A DNA stretch of 64,000 nucleotides from Microbaculum marinisediminis (GTDB lineage: Bacteria > Pseudomonadota > Alphaproteobacteria > Rhizobiales > Tepidamorphaceae). The DNA lies in assembly GCF_025397915.1 (NCBI RefSeq), contig NZ_JALIDZ010000011.1, forward strand, positions 124,001-188,000, in the 5' to 3' direction. Below the pieces are notes generated by a model. It saw only the letters and a program-made list of their open reading frames with translations. It was not told the origin of the DNA and did not search any database. Numbering within the stretch: position 1 is the stretch's first letter; the number at the start of each line of letters is the position of its first letter. Made by a program: the position numbers and the translations under genes. Positions 25,524 to 34,654 of this stretch are shown here, in pieces.

Positions 25524-26441
25524 GTGGCCCATTGGCGCATCGGGAACGTGATCGTAGAACGGGTGGAGGAGTTCTCTTCTCCCGGGTATCCGCCATCCCT
25601 TCAGTTCCCCGACTACGATCCGGCGATCTTCGACGCGTTCCCGGAACTGCGCGACATGGACCGGCTCGATCCCGAGACCGGCCGAACCTACGCATCGATC
25701 CACACGTGGCTGATGAGGGTCGGCGACGAGATCGTCCTCGTCGACACCGCGACCGGTAACGACAAGCCCCGTACCGACCCGAAGTTCGAGCGGTTCCACC
25801 TGTTAAATTCCCCCGCCTATCTCGATCATCTGGCAGCGGCCGGGGTGAAGCCGGAAGACGTGACGATCGTCGTCAACACCCACATGCACGTCGATCATTC
25901 GGGCTGGAACACACGGCTCGAGGATGGCCACTGGGTGCCGACCTTCCCGAACGCGCGCTACGTTTTCGGTGCAGAGGAATACAAGAACTGGCAGCCCGGC
26001 GGCGTGACCGCCACGGCCCAGCCCGAAGGCGTTCCGGTGATCGAGGATTCGATCGAGCCGATCGTCGAGGCGGGCCTGGTGGAATGGGTCAGCGACGGCG
26101 ACGCGCTGATGCCGGGCATCACCTTCCACGCGGCGCCGGGCCATACGTCCGGCCAGCTCATCATGCAGGTCGAATCCGCCGGCGACACGGCGATCTTCAC
26201 CGCCGACTGCATGCACCGCGCCATGCAGATCTACCAGCCGACGCTGAACTGCTTTCTCTGCGAGAACAACGACCAGGCCCCGATCACCCGGGCGAAGGTG
26301 CTGGAGCGCTGCGCCCAGCGCGAGGCGCTGATCTTCCCGGCGCATTTCGGCGCGCCGCACGCCGGGCGAGTCAGGCACCGCGACGCCGGCGATGGACAGG
26401 AAGCGGGCTACCGCTTCGAGCCGGTCGAACCTACCGCCTGA
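25524..26441 (+). CDS. MBL-fold metallo-hydrolase
   Basis: 305 residues. The metal motif THMHVDH is at 119-125 (H-x-H-x-D-H). Further ligands lie in APGHTSGQ, TADCMH and the late FPAHFG, completing a two-metal site. No signal peptide. The family includes lactonases, thioesterases and other hydrolases; PGHTSGQ is common in the lactonase-like subgroup. Start is a GTG at 25524, 10 bases after GGGAGA. First gene of the IclR-linked run, so ester or lactone opening of the substrate is plausible but not proven. Confidence 0.88.
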   Translation: MAHWRIGNVIVERVEEFSSPGYPPSLQFPDYDPAIFDAFPELRDMDRLDPETGRTYASIHTWLMRVGDEIVLVDTATGNDKPRTDPKFERFHLLNSPAYLDHLAAAGVKPEDVTIVVNTHMHVDHSGWNTRLEDGHWVPTFPNARYVFGAEEYKNWQPGGVTATAQPEGVPVIEDSIEPIVEAGLVEWVSDGDALMPGITFHAAPGHTSGQLIMQVESAGDTAIFTADCMHRAMQIYQPTLNCFLCENNDQAPITRAKVLERCAQREALIFPAHFGAPHAGRVRHRDAGDGQEAGYRFEPVEPTA

Positions 26442-26459
26442 ACGACAGGAAACGACCCG

Positions 26460-28067
26460 ATGACAGCCTCTCCCGCCAGCCTGGACACGAAACATCCCGC
26501 CATCGACGCGCTCACCGACGCCCTCGGCAACGCGGTCATGGCCGACGATGCGACCCGCGCCTACTACGCCAACGACATCTTCTGGCAGCCGGGAATCCGC
26601 CCACTTGCCGTGGTGATGCCGGGCTCCGCGGTGGATGCGGCGACGGCGGTGCGGATCGCCACCGAAAGCGGCATCGCCGTGGTGCCGCGCGGCGGTGGCA
26701 TGTCCTACACGAAGGGATACCTGCCGGCGCAGGAGGAGGCGATCGTCATCGACGCCCGCAAGCTGAACGACGTGATCGAGGTCAATACCGGCGATCTCTA
26801 CATCACGGTCGGGGCCGGCTGCACATGGGCGAAGCTCAACGAAGCGCTTGAAGGCACGGGCCTTCGGACCGGCTACTGGGGCCCTCTGTCCGGCGTCAAC
26901 GCGACGGTCGGCGGGGCACTGTCCCAGAACAGCGCGTTTTTCGGTTCGACCCTCAACGCCACCGTCGCCGAATCCGTGATCGGCGTGACGGTTGTGCTCG
27001 CGGACGGAACGGTCGTGACGACCGGCTCCGGCGGACGCGCCAATGCCCGGCCGTTCACGCGCGAGGGCGGCCCCGACATGACCGGTATATTCCTCGGCGA
27101 CAACGGGGCGATGGGCCTGAAGGTGTCCGCGACGCTTCGCCTATGGCCCCGGCCCGAGTCGGTCGGTTACCTGTCCTTCGGCTTCAAGACCAGCATCGAC
27201 CTGGCGGCAGCCCAGGTGGACATGGCGCGCGAACGGCTCGTGTCCGAGGGCTTCGGAATAGACCGGACGAAGGCGTCCCATTCAGCCAGCGTCAATCGCA
27301 TTTCGGACGGGCTGAAGACGTTGGGCAACGTCGCCAAGGCCGGCAAGACACTGATCGGTGGCCTGAAGGATGCCGCGGCGGTCGCCGCCGGCGGCGCGAA
27401 CTTCCTGAAGCAGCACGAATACACGCTGCATCTCGTTCTCGAAGCCCGCAACGAAGACGAGCTGAAGACCTCGATGAAGCGGGCGCGCGAGATCGGCAAC
27501 ACCTACGGCGTCGAGATCGAGAACACCGTGCCAAAGGTGATGCGGTCGAAACCGTTCAGCCCGGTCCGCGGCATGCTCGGCCTCGACGGCGAGCGCTGGG
27601 TGCCGATCCACGCCGTCTTCCCGCTCGGCGACTGGAAGAAGGTCGTCGAGGCGAACGACGCCTTCTTCGCGGAGAAGAGGGACTTCATGGAGCGTCACGG
27701 GATCGTCTACTCCGTGATGTTCCTGACGGTGGGCGGCGAGTTCTTCATCGAGCCGGCCTTCTACTGGCACGACGAGATCACGCCGCTTCACGCCAAGAGC
27801 GTCGGGGAGGATGTGGTCAGGAAGTGGATCGACCGCCCGGCGAACGTTGCCACGCGCGAAGCGGTGGTCGAGCTGCGCGACGCCACGCAGGACCTCTACA
27901 TCAGCCTCGGCGGCGTCAACTGGCAGGTCGCGCGGGACTATCCCTACAAGTCGGTGCTCTCCCCGGAAACCTGGATCCTGCTGGAGAGCCTTAAGCGGGC
28001 GCTCGACCCGAAGGGCCTGATGAATCCGGGTTCGCTGGAACTGGCGGCACCCGTTCGCACCGACTGA
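26460..28067 (+). CDS. FAD-binding oxidase (PCMH-type, GlcD-like)
   Basis: 535 residues. The FAD-binding PCMH domain occupies the first half: VVMPGSAVDAATAVRIA, VVPRGGGMSYTKGY, and TVGAGCTWAKLNEAL are typical. The C-terminal FAD-linked oxidase domain ends in LDPKGLMNPGSLE, the usual closing motif. Enzymes of this class oxidise 2-hydroxy acids, aldonolactones, phenols or alcohols. Start ATG 26460, 18 bases after the MBL gene. Together they could act early in the pathway, before the hydratase and lyase encoded next. It differs clearly from the FAD dehydrogenase at 48.1 kb. Confidence 0.87.
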   Translation: MTASPASLDTKHPAIDALTDALGNAVMADDATRAYYANDIFWQPGIRPLAVVMPGSAVDAATAVRIATESGIAVVPRGGGMSYTKGYLPAQEEAIVIDARKLNDVIEVNTGDLYITVGAGCTWAKLNEALEGTGLRTGYWGPLSGVNATVGGALSQNSAFFGSTLNATVAESVIGVTVVLADGTVVTTGSGGRANARPFTREGGPDMTGIFLGDNGAMGLKVSATLRLWPRPESVGYLSFGFKTSIDLAAAQVDMARERLVSEGFGIDRTKASHSASVNRISDGLKTLGNVAKAGKTLIGGLKDAAAVAAGGANFLKQHEYTLHLVLEARNEDELKTSMKRAREIGNTYGVEIENTVPKVMRSKPFSPVRGMLGLDGERWVPIHAVFPLGDWKKVVEANDAFFAEKRDFMERHGIVYSVMFLTVGGEFFIEPAFYWHDEITPLHAKSVGEDVVRKWIDRPANVATREAVVELRDATQDLYISLGGVNWQVARDYPYKSVLSPETWILLESLKRALDPKGLMNPGSLELAAPVRTD

Positions 28068-28119
28068 CACAAGCCAAGACGGACGGCGCCGATCCGGGGG
28101 GCGTCCGCAGGAGGAAACT

Positions 28120-29376
28120 ATGGGCTATACCATTACCGAGAAGATCCTCGCGCGTGCCGCCGGCCGCGATGCGGTCAAGGCGGGCGACGAGATCATGGCC
28201 AAGCCGGATTTCGTGCTGGCCTACGATTTCCCTGGCTACACCGACGTCTACTTCAGGCAGATGAAGGAGGAGTTCGGCATCGACAGGGTCGCCGAGCCCG
28301 AGCGGTTCGGCATCTTCATCGATCACATGGTGCCGGTCGCCACGCCGAAGGAAGAGGAACTGCATCAGGGCACACGCGCCTGGTGTGCGGAAAACGGCGT
28401 CGAACTGTTCGAGCGCCGCGGCATTGGCCATCAGGTCGCCGCCGAGGTCGGCTACGCGACGCCCGGCGCCTTTGTCGTTCATTTTGACGGTCACATCAGC
28501 CAGCTCGGCACCTTCGGAACGCTCGGAATCGGCATGCGCCGCAACGTCCTGGAAGCGTTCGTGCGCGAGAAGGTCTCGATCCGCGTGCCGCATACGGTCC
28601 GGGTCAACCTGCACGGCAGGCTGCAGCCCGGCGTGATGGCCCGCGACGTGTTCCACCACATGGTGCGCGTCTTGGGTCCCGCTTCCTGCCGCTTCCAGGT
28701 CCTGGAGCTTGGCGGCGACGGCCTGGAACACCTGACGACCGAGGGCATCCAGTCGATTACCTGCCTTGCCATGTTCACCGGCGCGCTGACAGCGATCGTC
28801 AACCCGGACAAGCAGCGTCTCGACTACGCCCTGCCGCGTGCCCGCAAGAAACTCGAGCCGGTCTACTCTGACCCTGACGCCGAGTATACAGCGGTTCACG
28901 ATATCGATCTGTCCAATCTCGAGCCGATCGTGGTCGTGCCGCCGACGCCGGCGAATACCCGAAACCTGTCCGAGTATGTCGGACTGCATGTTCAGAACGG
29001 CTATCTCGGCTCCTGTGCCTCGGGCAGGCTCGAAGATATGGAGATAGCGGCGCGTATCCTGAAAGGCCGCCAGGTCAAGTCGGGCTTCATGCTGAACGTT
29101 ATCCCGACGAGCCAGGAGATCATGGCCGAAGCCGCGCGGCGCGGCTACGTCTCGACCCTCGTCGAAGCAGGCGCCTTCGTTTCGTCGTCGAGCTGCGACT
29201 ACTGCTTCGGCCGCATCGCAACGATGACCGAAGGCCAGCGGGCGGTATCCACCGGCACGCTGAACGTGAAGGGCCGGATGGGCAGCCCCGACTCGGAAAT
29301 CTACCTGTGCAACGCGGCGACGGTGGCGGCCTCGGCGATCGAGGGTCGGATCGCCGATCCGCGCAAGTACCTGTGA
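28120..29376 (+). CDS. Aconitase/3-isopropylmalate-dehydratase-type large subunit (LeuC-like hydro-lyase)
   Basis: 418 residues, the length of archaeal/bacterial LeuC-type two-subunit hydro-lyases. Iron-sulfur cysteines fit GSCASGR and SSSCDYCFG (C-x-x-C). The start MGYTITEKILARAAG is typical of LeuC/HacA proteins. One oddity: the usual DSHT is DGHI (in HFDGHISQLG), which suggests a substrate other than isopropylmalate. AGGAGG sits upstream of ATG 28120. With the next gene it makes the two-subunit enzyme that adds or removes water on a di- or tricarboxylate. Its neighbours point to a catabolic hydratase, not leucine synthesis. Confidence 0.85.
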   Translation: MGYTITEKILARAAGRDAVKAGDEIMAKPDFVLAYDFPGYTDVYFRQMKEEFGIDRVAEPERFGIFIDHMVPVATPKEEELHQGTRAWCAENGVELFERRGIGHQVAAEVGYATPGAFVVHFDGHISQLGTFGTLGIGMRRNVLEAFVREKVSIRVPHTVRVNLHGRLQPGVMARDVFHHMVRVLGPASCRFQVLELGGDGLEHLTTEGIQSITCLAMFTGALTAIVNPDKQRLDYALPRARKKLEPVYSDPDAEYTAVHDIDLSNLEPIVVVPPTPANTRNLSEYVGLHVQNGYLGSCASGRLEDMEIAARILKGRQVKSGFMLNVIPTSQEIMAEAARRGYVSTLVEAGAFVSSSSCDYCFGRIATMTEGQRAVSTGTLNVKGRMGSPDSEIYLCNAATVAASAIEGRIADPRKYL

Positions 29377-29384
29377 GGGCCGCC

Positions 29385-29894
29385 ATGACGCTGAAGAACT
29401 TAAGGGGCCGCGTTGCCTTTATCTTCGAAGAGGACGACTTCGACGTCGACCAGATCGTCGGCGTGAAGAACATCAAGATCCAGGATGTCGACGAGCTCGC
29501 ATCCTACGCGATGAAGACCTACGACCCGGACTTCGCCAAGTCGGTTATGCCCGGAGACTTGATCGTCGGCGGCCACAACTTCGGCTACGGCCATCCGCAC
29601 TATCCGCCGATGAAGGCGCTGCGCCACCTCGGGATTTCCGGCGTCATCGCCGAGTCCTTCTCGCCTGGCTACTGGCGCGGTGAGATCTCGATGGGATTCC
29701 CCCAGGCAAGCTGCCCGGGCATCCGCGAACTCGTCAGCCGCTGGGACGGGATCGAGGTCGACTGGCAGGAGGGCGTCGTCCGCAACCTGACCAGGGGCAC
29801 CGAACTGCCGTTCGAACCGCTCGCCAGGGCGGATGCACAGATGCTCGAGGCCGGCGGCCTCGTCCCTTATCTCAAGCAGACCCCGGCGTCCTGA
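29385..29894 (+). CDS. Aconitase/3-isopropylmalate-dehydratase-type small subunit (LeuD-like)
   Basis: About 169 residues, the size of the short LeuD type. The swivel-domain motif is visible: GDLIVGGHNFGYGHPHYP (normally G-x-N-F-G-x-G-S-S-R-E), with the S-S-R-E stretch changed to HPHY. The S-S-R residues contact the substrate in canonical enzymes, so this change again argues for a different substrate. Start ATG 29385, eight bases after the large subunit; a longer upstream frame is not needed. Forms a heterodimer with the LeuC-like protein. Confidence 0.85.
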   Translation: MTLKNLRGRVAFIFEEDDFDVDQIVGVKNIKIQDVDELASYAMKTYDPDFAKSVMPGDLIVGGHNFGYGHPHYPPMKALRHLGISGVIAESFSPGYWRGEISMGFPQASCPGIRELVSRWDGIEVDWQEGVVRNLTRGTELPFEPLARADAQMLEAGGLVPYLKQTPAS

Positions 29895-29913
29895 TCGCCG
29901 GACCAGGAGACAG

Positions 29914-30783
29914 ATGACCATGGCACGATCCGCTGATTTCAAATCGCGCGTACTCGCCCAGAAGACGGTCTGGGCAGCCGGCGCTTTCGACGCCTTGTCG
30001 GCAAAGTACATCCAGGAGGCCGGATTCGACGCCCTGCTGACTTCGGGTTTCGGCATCGCGGCCTCGTTCCTCGGCCAGCCCGACGCCGAGCTCTACACGA
30101 TGTCTGAAAACCTCAGCGTCACCGGCAACGTGGTCAATGCGGTCGACATTCCCGTCATCGCCGACATCGACACCGGCTACGGCAATGCCATCAACGTCAT
30201 GCGCACCGTTCGTGAGTTCGAGCGCGCCGGCGTGTCCGCCGTCATCCTCGAGGATCAGGTCGCGCCCAAGCGCTGCCCGATCTGCGTCGCCGGCGTCGAG
30301 GTGATCCCGCTCGACGAGGGCATCTCCAAGATCGAGGCCGCCGTCGCCGCCCGGCAGGACCCGAACATGCTCATCATCGCCCGTACAGACGTGGTCGACG
30401 AGGCCGAGGCGATCGAGCGCGGCAAGGCCTACGTGAAGGCCGGCGCCGACATCATCCAGCCGATCTCCAAGTGCTTCAGCTCGATCGACGGCCTGCGTGC
30501 GATGCGGGCGGGCTGCGGCGTGCCGCTGTCCCTCCAGGTGCTCGGCTGGCTCGAGCAAGACCTGTCACCGGAGGAGATCGGGGAAGTCGCGGGCATCGCC
30601 ACCTTCCCGCTCGTGCCGTTGATGACGGCCGCCCGCGCCATGCAGGAAAATCTCGAGGTTCTCGCAAGGACGCGCAGCTCCAGGAACCTTCCGCACAAGG
30701 TCACCGACCACAAGGAATTCATCGACTTCATCGGCTTCACGAGGGTCGAGGAACTTCAGCTCAAGTACCTGCGCGCTGGCTGA
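29914..30783 (+). CDS. Isocitrate lyase/PEP mutase superfamily C-C lyase (methylisocitrate/dimethylmalate lyase-like)
   Basis: About 289 residues. Metal-site and catalytic features: ADIDTGYGN, VILEDQVAPKRC, ARTDVVDEAEAIERGKAY. The catalytic cysteine of the K-R/K-C-G-H loop is present, but the following Gly-His is Pro-Ile (KRCPI). The superfamily cleaves 2-hydroxy acids such as methylisocitrate or 2,3-dimethylmalate into pyruvate (or glyoxylate) plus a carboxylic acid. It directly follows the hydratase genes, the expected order for hydration then cleavage. Start ATG 29914 after AGGAG; a second ATG at 29920 is possible. Confidence 0.87.
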   Translation: MTMARSADFKSRVLAQKTVWAAGAFDALSAKYIQEAGFDALLTSGFGIAASFLGQPDAELYTMSENLSVTGNVVNAVDIPVIADIDTGYGNAINVMRTVREFERAGVSAVILEDQVAPKRCPICVAGVEVIPLDEGISKIEAAVAARQDPNMLIIARTDVVDEAEAIERGKAYVKAGADIIQPISKCFSSIDGLRAMRAGCGVPLSLQVLGWLEQDLSPEEIGEVAGIATFPLVPLMTAARAMQENLEVLARTRSSRNLPHKVTDHKEFIDFIGFTRVEELQLKYLRAG

Positions 30784-30831
30784 CGCGCCCCCTTAAAACC
30801 TCATCGCAGCCAGTACCCAAGGAGGAAACAA

Positions 30832-31962
30832 ATGAAACTCGGTAAACTGCTTCTGGCGGCGACCGCCGCCACTTTTCTGGCCGGCGCGGTAACGGCGCAA
30901 GCCGAAGACAAGGCGCCGGTCCGGATCGGCACGATCGCGCCGCTGTCTGGCGCAGGCGCGTTCGACGGCCAGCTTGCCGTCGAAGGCATGGAAGCCATGG
31001 TCGCGATCGTCAACGACAACGGCGGCGTCCTCGGCGGCCGTAAGCTCGAGCTCGTCAAGTACGACGACAAGGGCAATCCGGAAGAAGGCGTGTCGGCTGC
31101 CAAGCGCGCGCTCGAGCAGGACGACGTCGACGTGATCGTCGGCGGCTGGTTCTCCTCCGTGGCCCTGACCATGAAGGAGGTGACGCGTGACCGGATCATC
31201 AACATCATGACCAGCACGCAGCATCCCAATACGACCAAGGAAGGCCACAAGTTCCTGTTCCGGCTCAACGCGACGTCGGTGATGATGTCGGACACGTACT
31301 CGAAGTTCATCTGCGACAAGATGGGCATCAAGAACATCGCCTTCATCACCATCAACGACGACTACGGGCGTCTCGAGGTTGAGAACTACAAGAAGCTGCT
31401 CGGTGCCTGCGGCATCGAGGTGCTCGGCAACGAGTTCTACAACAAGGAAGACACCGACTTCACCACGGCCCTGACCAAACTGAAGGCGCTGAACCCCGAC
31501 GCAATCTACGTGTCGGCGATCAACACCGCGCAGGGCGCGACGATCTACCGCCAGATCAGGCAGACCGGCTACAAGGGCACCACCATCGCATCTGCGGGCA
31601 ACATGAACCCGAAGCTGGTGGAACTCTCCGGCCCGGCGCTTGAAGGCGTCTACTCCGTCTCCCTGTTCGCGCCCGACAGCGACAATCCGAAGCTCAAGGC
31701 CTGGGTCGAGCAGTACAACGAGATGTTCGACAACGAGCCGTCCTTCATCGGCTCGCTCGGCGCCCAGGCGGTCGAACTGCTCGCCGGTGCGATCGACGAA
31801 GCCGGCAGCGCCCGCGACTATGAAAAGATCGCGGCTGCCCTGCGCGGTCACTCGTGGGATACGCTCCTTGGTACGATCACCTTCGACGACATCGGTCAGG
31901 CGATGCAGAACATCTACCTGATCCAAGTCAAGGACGGGAAGATCACGTCCGTCAAGGGCTGA
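30832..31962 (+). CDS. Branched-chain-amino-acid-type ABC solute-binding protein (LivJ-like), copy 1
   Basis: 376 residues. Signal peptide at 1-23 (hydrophobic LLLAATAATFLAGAVTAQAE). The mature part has VRIGTIAPLSGAG and GGRKLELVKYDDKGNPEEG, hallmarks of type I periplasmic binding proteins. AAGGAGG precedes ATG 30832. The family binds amino acids, amides, urea, aromatic acids or short dicarboxylates. Location after the hydratase and lyase suggests it brings in their substrate. Close paralogue of the protein at 37.6 kb. Confidence 0.9.
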   Translation: MKLGKLLLAATAATFLAGAVTAQAEDKAPVRIGTIAPLSGAGAFDGQLAVEGMEAMVAIVNDNGGVLGGRKLELVKYDDKGNPEEGVSAAKRALEQDDVDVIVGGWFSSVALTMKEVTRDRIINIMTSTQHPNTTKEGHKFLFRLNATSVMMSDTYSKFICDKMGIKNIAFITINDDYGRLEVENYKKLLGACGIEVLGNEFYNKEDTDFTTALTKLKALNPDAIYVSAINTAQGATIYRQIRQTGYKGTTIASAGNMNPKLVELSGPALEGVYSVSLFAPDSDNPKLKAWVEQYNEMFDNEPSFIGSLGAQAVELLAGAIDEAGSARDYEKIAAALRGHSWDTLLGTITFDDIGQAMQNIYLIQVKDGKITSVKG

Positions 31963-31980
31963 TCCCGCCTTCGTTCAGAC

Positions 31981-32006
31981 AGGCCCGCGGCTGCGGTCGC
32001 GGGCCT
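31981..32006 (+). terminator. Hairpin between LivJ-like and LivH-like genes, copy 1
   Basis: Perfect 9-bp stem AGGCCCGCG / CGCGGGCCT, 8-base loop, in the 69-base gap after the binding protein. No T run follows, so partial termination or mRNA protection are both possible. Confidence 0.5.
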
Positions 32007-32031
32007 CCCCGCCGGAGCGTGGAAGAAGAAA

Positions 32032-32907
32032 ATGGACACCGTCGTACTGGCGCAGCAACTCACCAACGGCCTCGTGAACGGCATGACCTACGTGCTGATC
32101 GCGACCGGCCTCACCCTGGTCTTCGGTGTGCTGCACATCATCAATTTCGCGCACGGCGAATTCTACATGCTCGGTGCGTTCTTCACCTACTTCGCCGCGA
32201 AGCTCCTGGGCCTCGATTACATCTCGGCCGCCGTCGTCGCAACGCTCGGCGTCGCCGTCCTGGGCATCCTGGCCAACCGCCTGTTCTTCTGGCCCCTGAG
32301 ACGCGAGCACGAGTTCACGGTCCTACTGTCGAGCCTTGGCCTCGCCCTGCTGCTGACCAACGGCGGCGAGCTGCTTTTCGGTGCCGACCCGAAATATGTG
32401 AACAGCCCCTTTGCCGACAACGTCGTCGAGGTCGGCCAGCTGGTCGTCACCCAGCAGCGCGTCCTGATCTTCGGCGTGGGCGCCGTCGTCCTCGTGCTGC
32501 TCTACCTTTTCATAAAGCACACCCGCGTCGGTAAGATGATGCGCGCCACCGCGCAGAACCCGGAGGGTGCGGCCCTCACCGGCGTCAACATACGCTTCGT
32601 CTACACCGTGACGTTCGTTCTGGCGTGCGGGCTCGCCGCCCTGGCGGGCGCGCTGGTCGGTCCGACCGCGATGATCTTCCCGACGGTCGGCAGCTGGGCG
32701 GTGCTGAAGGGCTTCATCGTCGTCATTCTCGGCGGCCTCGGGTCAATCCCGGGTGCGCTGATCGGCGGCCTGCTGCTCGGCGTCGTCGAGTCGCTCGCCG
32801 GCGGCTATATCTCCCTCGGCTTCGCGCAGGCGATCGGCTACGCGATCATCATCGGCGTCCTGCTGTGGCGCCCCCAGGGCCTGTTCGGCACCGCGCGGAG
32901 GGCCTGA
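32032..32907 (+). CDS. Branched-chain-amino-acid-type ABC permease LivH-like, copy 1
   Basis: 291 residues of a highly hydrophobic protein with about eight membrane segments. LTNGLVNGMTYVLIATGLTL at the N terminus, FGVLHIINFAHGEFYMLGA and GGLGSIPGALIGG are classic LivH motifs. It forms half of the membrane channel for the upstream binding protein. Start ATG 32032 (GGAGCG upstream is a weak ribosome site; AAGAAGAAA is nearer). Three bases separate it from the LivM-like gene. Confidence 0.92.
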   Translation: MDTVVLAQQLTNGLVNGMTYVLIATGLTLVFGVLHIINFAHGEFYMLGAFFTYFAAKLLGLDYISAAVVATLGVAVLGILANRLFFWPLRREHEFTVLLSSLGLALLLTNGGELLFGADPKYVNSPFADNVVEVGQLVVTQQRVLIFGVGAVVLVLLYLFIKHTRVGKMMRATAQNPEGAALTGVNIRFVYTVTFVLACGLAALAGALVGPTAMIFPTVGSWAVLKGFIVVILGGLGSIPGALIGGLLLGVVESLAGGYISLGFAQAIGYAIIIGVLLWRPQGLFGTARRA

Positions 32908-32909
32908 TC

Positions 32910-33878
32910 GTGGGACGCTACTTTCCTCTTGTCGCGGTGGCGGTCGCTATCGTCCTGCCGCTTCTGACGACAAACACCTACTTCCATCACCTGTTGGTCC
33001 TGTGGATGCTGTTCTCGCTGCTGGCGCTGAGCCTCAACGTCATCATCGGCTACATCGGCGAGCTGAGCTTCGGCCACGCGGCCTTCTTCGGCATCGGCGC
33101 CTACGTCGCCGCGATCCTGGGCATGCACACCGGACTGCCCGGAGTCGTCGAGCTGATCCTCGCCGCGGTCATCGCGGGGGCGTTCGGCTTCGCGATCGGC
33201 TACGTGGCATTGAGGATCGTCGGGCCGCAGTTCGCGATCCTGACACTCGGCTTCGGTTCGATCATCTACACGATCACCAACTACTGGGTGGACCTGACCC
33301 GCGGGCCGATGGGCATCTCCAACATCCAGCCGCTTAGCGTCAGTGGCGACTTCCTGGCCCTAACCGGCGCGCGCGGCTACTACTACGTCACGCTGTTCTT
33401 CGTGGTGGCCTTCGCCTACGCCTGCTACGCGCTGATGTCGAGCCGCACCGGACGAGCGTTCATCGCCACCCGCGAAAACGCGCCGCTCGCCTCCTCGCTC
33501 GGCATCGACGTGTTCCGCATGAAGCTCCTCGGCTTCGTCGTCGCGACGGCGGTCGCCGGCGTCGGCGGCGCGCTCTATGCCCACTATCTTACCGTGGTCA
33601 CGCCCGACGTGATGAGCCTCCAGTACATGGCGGCTCTTATTATCATGGTCATCGTCGGCGGCCGCGGTACCATCGCCGGACCGATTATCGGCGCGCTGAT
33701 CTACGTGGGCCTGCTGGAGGCGCTGCGCGCCGTCGGCCCCATGCGGCTCGTCATCTTCGCCGCCCTTCTGACCCTTTCGGTCATCTTCCTGCCGGGCGGC
33801 ATCGTCAGCCTCTGGAAACGCTGGTTCGGCGAAAGCGAAGCCGCGCCCCGGCCCGCCGAGGAAGGAGGCGCGTCATGA
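32910..33878 (+). CDS. Branched-chain-amino-acid-type ABC permease LivM-like, copy 1
   Basis: About 322 residues starting with GTG 32910 right after the LivH-like stop. LSLNVIIGYIGELSFGHAAF is the LivM signature. IVGGRGTIAGPIIGA and a C terminus FLPGGIVSLWKRWFGE complete the family pattern. Multi-pass inner membrane protein and partner of LivH-like. Its stop overlaps the LivG-like start (ATGA). Confidence 0.9.
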   Translation: MGRYFPLVAVAVAIVLPLLTTNTYFHHLLVLWMLFSLLALSLNVIIGYIGELSFGHAAFFGIGAYVAAILGMHTGLPGVVELILAAVIAGAFGFAIGYVALRIVGPQFAILTLGFGSIIYTITNYWVDLTRGPMGISNIQPLSVSGDFLALTGARGYYYVTLFFVVAFAYACYALMSSRTGRAFIATRENAPLASSLGIDVFRMKLLGFVVATAVAGVGGALYAHYLTVVTPDVMSLQYMAALIIMVIVGGRGTIAGPIIGALIYVGLLEALRAVGPMRLVIFAALLTLSVIFLPGGIVSLWKRWFGESEAAPRPAEEGGAS

Positions 33879-34654
33879 GTGACAGACCGATCCTCGAGGT
33901 AGTCGGGTTAACCAAGTCGTTCGGCGGCCTGACCGCCGTCAGCGACGTCAGTCTGACTGTCGACCGCGGCGAAATCCTCGGCGTCATCGGTCCGAACGGC
34001 GCCGGCAAGACGACGTTCTTCAACGTCATCGCCGGCTCTATGCCGCCGACGTCGGGAACGGTGCATTTCGAAGGAACAGACTGCACCGGCATGCGGGCCG
34101 ACCACATGGCGCGCCTCGGCATGACGCGGACCTTCCAGATCACCAGCCTGTTCCCGGCGCTGTCGGCCTTCGACAATGTCAGGGCAGCGACCTATCGCAC
34201 CAAGTCGACAGGCTGGATCGGCTCGATTATGCGCAGCGCCGCCTACCGCTCGGAGGAAGCGGCGGTGAGCGACTCGGCGATGGAGGCGTTGCGGTTCGTT
34301 GAACTCGACAAGCGCGCGCATGTCATGGCCGACGCTCTTTCCTATGGCGAACAACGGCGACTCGAGATCGCCATCGCGCTTGCCGCCGAACCGCGCCTGC
34401 TGCTACTCGACGAACCGGCCGCCGGCATGAACCCTGAGGAGGGCCAGCGCCTGGTCGGCATGATCAAGAAAATCCGCGACCGGGGCGTCAGCATTCTGCT
34501 CGTCGAGCATCACATGCGGGTCGTCATGGGCGTCTGCGATCGCGTTGTCGTCATCGACCACGGAATCAAGATCGCCGAGGGCGCTCCTTCGGAGGTCGTC
34601 AACAATCCGGACGTCATCCGGGTCTATCTCGGTCGGGAGGCGGTCAGTGCTTGA
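33875..34654 (+). CDS. Branched-chain-amino-acid-type ABC ATPase LivG-like, copy 1
   Basis: 259 residues. Walker A GPNGAGKTT near residue 42, the LivG-specific RTFQITSLFPALSAFDNV, a signature LSYGEQRRLEIA (the usual form in LivG), Walker B LLLLDEPAAGMNP and H-loop LVEHHM. All catalytic residues are in place. Cytoplasmic, pairs with LivF-like. Start ATG 33875 overlaps the LivM-like stop; its own end overlaps the LivF-like start by 8 bases. Confidence 0.93.
   Translation: MSDRPILEVVGLTKSFGGLTAVSDVSLTVDRGEILGVIGPNGAGKTTFFNVIAGSMPPTSGTVHFEGTDCTGMRADHMARLGMTRTFQITSLFPALSAFDNVRAATYRTKSTGWIGSIMRSAAYRSEEAAVSDSAMEALRFVELDKRAHVMADALSYGEQRRLEIAIALAAEPRLLLLDEPAAGMNPEEGQRLVGMIKKIRDRGVSILLVEHHMRVVMGVCDRVVVIDHGIKIAEGAPSEVVNNPDVIRVYLGREAVSA

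Noticed and set aside
28120-29894. Leucine biosynthesis LeuC/LeuD
   Set aside because: Key substrate motifs are altered and the neighbours (lyase, FAD oxidase, importer, IclR) are catabolic; LeuA/LeuB are absent.
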